Assembly (NCBI GenBank): GCA_902797265.1
Contig: CADBSF010000072.1
Coordinates: 1-34,953 of the forward strand
Source: an uncultured Erysipelotrichaceae bacterium
Lineage (GTDB): Bacteria > Bacillota_I > Bacilli_A > RF39 > UBA660
Reading direction: 5' to 3'
DNA length: 34,953 nucleotides
The notes under the pieces are model-generated. The model was not told the origin of the DNA and made no database searches. It saw only the letters and a list, made by a program, of their open reading frames with translations. Positions 32,505 to 34,953 of this stretch are shown piece by piece. Position numbers and translations under genes: made by a program. Position 1 is the stretch's first letter. Each line of letters begins with the position of its first letter.

Positions 32505-33071
32505 TTAATATCCAAGAAATTTTTTCAATTCAGGAATAGCTACTAGTTCATTTTTTGTGAATCCAAATGAAGGTGGAACAAGTTCAATATATTTATCCAA
32601 AAATTGATCATAATCCAAATCAAAATAACTTGGAGGAATAAAGAATGTTCTAGACCCTCCAGTTACCCTATCACCAGCTTGGCAAAATACGGAATATCCT
32701 CCTAATTCATGACTTCTAAATTCATATCTTTCCAAATACCATCCCTGAAATTCTTTTCCATTTTGTCCAGGAACAACAAAAACATCTTTTACTTTATTAT
32801 AATCTTCTACATGATATTGTTGATGCCATACTATTTCATCAATAAATTTATCCCCATCTATATCTAACATTTCTCTTTTTTCTTCATCATCCCAATGATA
32901 GATATAAATAAATTGATATTTATTATTTACTTTCTCTATTAGATATTCATATCTTTTATCAAACAATTCTCTTTTAACCCAAGGATAAGTAAACTTCATT
33001 TTTTCAATCGCTTTTTCTATATATATTTCTACATCATATCCATAAGGAAATTTCTTACTCATTTTTATCAT
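32505..33071 (-). CDS. soluble protein of unknown function
   Basis: This is a 188-residue protein without membrane segments or signal peptide. It is rich in Tyr, Phe and Trp: an N-terminal helix with a TYPWVKRELFD segment, strands around YQFIYIYHWDDEEKREML, then a middle piece with GWYLERYEFRSHELGGYSVFC, and a VTGGSRTFFIPPSYF loop. I do not recognise the family. The ATG at 33069-33071 follows AGGTGA by 6 bases. It has a short GGAT/ATCC hairpin with seven T at its end, a weak terminator. The gene lies between the signalling genes and the broken unit at 33152-33407 and shares no operon with either, since a TATAAT lies just upstream. Confidence 0.65.
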   Translation of the reverse strand: MIKMSKKFPYGYDVEIYIEKAIEKMKFTYPWVKRELFDKRYEYLIEKVNNKYQFIYIYHWDDEEKREMLDIDGDKFIDEIVWHQQYHVEDYNKVKDVFVVPGQNGKEFQGWYLERYEFRSHELGGYSVFCQAGDRVTGGSRTFFIPPSYFDLDYDQFLDKYIELVPPSFGFTKNELVAIPELKKFLGY

Positions 33072-33151
33072 ATATATTCACCTAATATTATTATATATTC
33101 TTATTCTCTAAAAGTTAATTATTTTGTTCATAATCAACTATTTGACATAAA

Positions 33152-33180
33152 TTAACAACTATTATTTTTTCTATTATAAT
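33152..33180 (+). promoter_or_regulatory. promoter of the cryptic unit at 33181-33407
   Basis: TTAACA (33152-33157), a 17-base spacer and a perfect TATAAT (33175-33180). A second TTGACA lies at 33142-33147, too far from the -10. Confidence 0.7.
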
Positions 33181-33192
33181 ACTCCCTAAAAG

Positions 33193-33374
33193 AAAGGAGT
33201 TCTTTTAAAATAAACAATTCAAATATTTTTAAAGAAAAAGATATAAAATAATACACTGAAAATCAAAAAGCACAAATGACTTTTAAAGCAAAAGAAGTAT
33301 TTGAAGAATGGAAACAAATCTAATTTAATAAAACTCAAGATGTTACTGGTGATAGAACAACAAAAATTAAATAA
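33193..33374 (+). pseudogene. promoter-driven reading frame with ATA start and two internal TAA codons (pseudogene or small RNA)
   Basis: A Shine-Dalgarno AAAGGAG (33193-33199) is followed 11 bases later by ATA at 33210-33212, and a frame of 54 codons to TAA 33372-33374, interrupted by TAA at 33249-33251 and at 33321-33323. Between the stops the frame reads like a helical, Lys/Glu/Gln-rich protein with FKAKEVFEEWKQI. Each fault is one transition away from a normal codon (ATG to ATA, CAA to TAA). I do not know the family. The unit has a clean promoter and a strong terminator, so it is probably transcribed. It may be a dead gene or an RNA whose protein-coding role is lost. Confidence 0.5.
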
Positions 33375-33407
33375 AAAATGATTAAATTAACACTTTAATC
33401 ATTTTTT
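33373..33407. terminator. strong bidirectional terminator
   Basis: A perfect 14-pair stem, AAAAAATGATTAAA (33373-33386) and TTTAATCATTTTTT (33394-33407), with a seven-base loop. It ends the cryptic unit on plus and the GGDEF gene on minus. Confidence 0.85.
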
Positions 33408-33435
33408 GTTTTTTACTTTAACTTTATATTTCTTA

Positions 33436-34512
33436 CTAATAATTTCTATGTCTTCTATCATGTTTATTATAATACTCTTGTTTTTCTTTATACATCATTT
33501 CATCTGCTTTTTTATAAATATCATCCTTATCGTCATTTCTATCACACATTACATATCCACATGAAAAAGAATACTTCGTTTTCTTTAAATCATTCTTTAC
33601 ATTTTTAATTATACTTTTAACTCTATCTTCTTCTAAATCCAAACATAATCCAACAAATTCATCTCCACCAGTTCTATAAAAATTAACATTATATTTTTTA
33701 TTCTTTAATAATGCTTTAGCAAGTGTTTGAATGGCTTTATCTCCTTCTAAATGTCCATAAGTATCATTAATTGTCTTAAGTCCATTCATATCAAAAGATA
33801 TGATTGCTGTTATTCTAGAATCATATTTTTTAATATCATTAAAGAATGTATTTCTATTATATACGTCTGTTAATTCATCAACTTTATTGTGTTCCATATA
33901 TAAAAATAAATAATAAAACAAAATACAAATTAAAACAGTTTGATCAAATAAAGCAGAACCAACATAAAAATCTAAAAATGCTGCCGTAGTAGATGCAAAA
34001 GCTATAAACATAAGCATAAGTGTTCTTCCCCATGCATTTCTGTAATATTTTTTTATGATAAATACGATTAATAATAGTAAATAGATGATACAAACAATAT
34101 GTGCTGTATATCCTAAAGGTCCCCTCTGAAATGAATTATCCCTAGTAAATGAAAATACAATATCAGAAAAGAAACAAGAAGCATAAATAAATGTATTTAT
34201 GATTGAGAGTGAATAAAAATACTTAAGTATTTTGTTCTCGGTTAACAAAGAAATAAAAGTTATAATGATAAAGGGTCTTAAAGAGTAACATAGAAATGAA
34301 AATATCACTCTACCATAATTAAAATAATCTAATGTAGAACAGTAATATTCCAAAGTATCAAATAAAGTTATAGTAGCTACTTCTAAAAGAAGTATTGTTA
34401 GATTTTTATTTCTATTAATCTTTATCACTGTACTATTAAAACGTAGTGCTATAAAACCTAATACTATCACTATAATTAAAAAATCTTCAACAAGATATTC
34501 AATCACTTTCAT
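33436..34512 (-). CDS. membrane diguanylate cyclase (GGDEF domain)
   Basis: This is a 358-residue protein making cyclic di-GMP. About 1-205 form six or seven membrane helices, an uncharacterised sensor. The GGDEF domain (about 210-350) has DELTDVYNRNTF, SFDMNGLKTINDTYGH and RTGGDEFVG with the full active-site motif. The inhibitory RxxD I-site, expected just before it, is missing (NVNFYRT instead). There is no EAL or HD-GYP domain. The start is ATG 34510-34512 or GTG 34504-34506; AAGGAG (complement of 34516-34521) suits the GTG spacing better. The frame can be read further up, but the promoter at 34529-34537 excludes that. Confidence 0.88.
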   Translation of the reverse strand: MKVIEYLVEDFLIIVIVLGFIALRFNSTVIKINRNKNLTILLLEVATITLFDTLEYYCSTLDYFNYGRVIFSFLCYSLRPFIIITFISLLTENKILKYFYSLSIINTFIYASCFFSDIVFSFTRDNSFQRGPLGYTAHIVCIIYLLLLIVFIIKKYYRNAWGRTLMLMFIAFASTTAAFLDFYVGSALFDQTVLICILFYYLFLYMEHNKVDELTDVYNRNTFFNDIKKYDSRITAIISFDMNGLKTINDTYGHLEGDKAIQTLAKALLKNKKYNVNFYRTGGDEFVGLCLDLEEDRVKSIIKNVKNDLKKTKYSFSCGYVMCDRNDDKDDIYKKADEMMYKEKQEYYNKHDRRHRNY

Positions 34513-34528
34513 CAACTCCTTTTTTCTA

Positions 34529-34537
34529 ATTATAACA
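34529..34537 (-). promoter_or_regulatory. promoter of the GGDEF gene (extended -10)
   Basis: TGTTATAAT on the minus strand. A start of transcription about 7 bases downstream falls next to the Shine-Dalgarno, so the leader would be almost absent. Confidence 0.5.
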
Positions 34538-34600
34538 TAATAAGTAACAATATTTATATGGATCTTTTTTACTTTAAATTGCATGAGATTCCACGTAATT

Positions 34601-34616
34601 AATAATTCGAATTATT
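34601..34616. other. 16-base perfect palindrome
   Basis: AATAATTCGAATTATT is a perfect dyad about 70 bases upstream of the GGDEF -10, and would pair further with one bulged base. It could be an operator or simply a product of AT-rich sequence. Confidence 0.35.
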
Positions 34617-34698
34617 TAATTCTTCTCGTCTTCTCTATTTTTTATTACTCCAATTGTATATCCAAATGTCTTATGAATTAATTCTTTCTGATTTTCAT
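34616..34698 (-). pseudogene. possible tiny frameshifted gene
   Basis: An ATG (34696-34698) with AAGGAA about 8 bases upstream reads only MKIRKN before TAA. Adding one A to the AAAA run after the ATG would open a 27-residue frame (KELIHKTFGYTIGVIKN) to TAA at 34616-34618. It may be a decayed gene, a sequencing slip, or chance. I do not recognise it. Confidence 0.25.
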
Positions 34699-34712
34699 AA
34701 CACACTTTCCTT

Positions 34713-34742
34713 ATAAATAAAAAAACTAGTCTTAGACTAGTT
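34713..34742 (-). terminator. strong terminator
   Basis: AACTAGTC (34724-34731) and GACTAGTT (34735-34742) form an eight-pair stem with a three-base loop, followed on the minus strand by seven T. It ends the candidate RNA described at 34713-34829. Confidence 0.8.
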
Positions 34743-34829
34743 GATTATAAATGGAGCAATTGTGTGTCTCGTTTGAGAAACAATTACATACAAATGTAAC
34801 GAGATAAAACTCAATTACATACTAAATAT
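34713..34829 (-). ncRNA. candidate structured small RNA or attenuator leader
   Basis: A minus-strand transcript of about 115 bases is framed by a TATAAT at 34835-34840 and the terminator at 34713-34742. It has no credible reading frame. It contains an 11-base direct repeat GTATGTAATTG (complement of 34781-34791 and 34812-34822) and helices that cannot all form together: TCTCGTT/AACGAGA (34798-34804 with 34767-34773), TTACAT/ATGTAA (34794-34799 with 34784-34789) and AATTGT/ACAATT (34780-34785 with 34758-34763). This is the layout of a switch or a small regulatory RNA. No known riboswitch class or Cas9 tracrRNA core was recognised. Confidence 0.45.
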
Positions 34830-34834
34830 ATCAC

Positions 34835-34840
34835 ATTATA
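34835..34840 (-). promoter_or_regulatory. -10 element for the candidate RNA
   Basis: Perfect TATAAT on the minus strand; the -35 about 17 bases upstream (TTTCAA) is weak. Confidence 0.45.
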
Positions 34841-34953
34841 GGGAAAGAGTAAATAACTTGAAAATGATAGATAGTGTTTCCAAAGTGGGGAGATTTATAA
34901 ATAATCTCTTTTTAAATCAATAAAAAAGGTTAAAACCTAAAAAATGCTTTATA
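34841..34953. other. right-edge intergenic stretch with two hairpins
   Basis: There is no gene in it. GAGATT (34890-34895) and AATCTC (34903-34908) with five T after it is a plus-strand terminator-like hairpin. AGGTT/AACCT (34927-34938) followed by T on the minus strand could be a short terminator for a gene beyond the edge. Confidence 0.4.

Noticed and set aside
34751-34807. 18-codon plus-strand frame starting MEQLCVSF
   Set aside because: No Shine-Dalgarno, and the same repeated bases recur out of frame just after it; the structured minus-strand RNA explains the segment better.
34713-34840. Type II CRISPR tracrRNA with anti-repeat
   Set aside because: The promoter, repeats and terminator first suggested this, but there is no repeat array or cas gene in view, no typical nexus after the pairing region, and the 11-base repeat occurs only twice.
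34512-34840. Cyclic di-GMP riboswitch ahead of the GGDEF gene
   Set aside because: Conserved cyclic di-GMP-I or -II aptamer cores could not be found, and the GGDEF gene has its own promoter next to its start.
1-34953. Mycoplasma genetic code (TGA as Trp)
   Set aside because: TGA ends lspA at its ATGA overlap and the MmcQ/YjbR-like gene; all long genes read through without TGA and use TGG for Trp.

Overview
The window looks like chromosome from a very AT-rich, Gram-positive-type bacterium of the low-GC Bacillota (Bacilli or Erysipelotrichia-like, plausibly an uncultured gut lineage). I cannot assign a genus. The evidence is consensus AGGAGG-type ribosome binding sites, vegetative TTGACA/TATAAT promoters with many extended -10 elements, short hairpin-plus-T terminators, a Bacillus-type DnaE without a working PHP domain, LspA with a lipoprotein substrate, and an RsbU-type phosphatase. 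TGA is a real stop codon (lspA and the MmcQ-like gene end in it), so this is the standard bacterial code and not the Mycoplasma code. Most genes lie on the minus strand. I found no tRNA, rRNA, intact insertion sequence or CRISPR array.

Left part (1-5.2 kb): the first codons of a strongly promoted gene with a hairpin over its Shine-Dalgarno; a translationally coupled MmcQ/YjbR-DUF3781 pair; a VanY-like lipoprotein DD-carboxypeptidase; an unknown membrane-anchored surface protein; a tiny hydrophobic YjcZ-like protein gene; and glmS. From 5.2 to 14.5 kb runs one long tightly packed minus-strand series: dnaE, lspA, a polyprenyl diphosphate synthase, two tandem HipA-like kinase genes, a CDF metal exporter, a ClpB-NBD1-like AAA+ ATPase, a zinc-ribbon membrane protein, then glmS. 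The two kinase genes and the AAA+/zinc-ribbon pair are the least explained parts of this otherwise housekeeping series.

Middle (14.5-27.3 kb): rpmB on the plus strand shares a bidirectional terminator with a membrane-anchored unknown. Next come typA, a frameshifted remnant of an Rpn/PD-(D/E)XK transposase-type gene, guaD, a DedA-family gene, a HAD phosphatase, a membrane-anchored serpin with an inhibitory-type hinge, and a HerA-like (DUF853) ATPase. A divergent promoter pair then leads into two ABC exporter gene pairs (NatA/NatB-like on plus, another on minus) that converge on a shared terminator.

Right part (27.3-35 kb): a YgjV-GNAT fusion and an unknown membrane protein on plus; then minus-strand genes for a Pr6Pr-like membrane protein, an RsbU-type phosphatase fused to an RsbW-type ATPase, an unknown soluble protein, and a GGDEF diguanylate cyclase. 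Two items here deserve a close look. At 33152-33407 there is a complete transcription unit (promoter, Shine-Dalgarno, terminator) whose reading frame has an ATA start and two internal TAA codons. At about 34713-34840 there is a promoter-to-terminator segment with direct repeats and mutually exclusive helices, a candidate small RNA or attenuator. All assignments come from reading the sequence; no database search was run.
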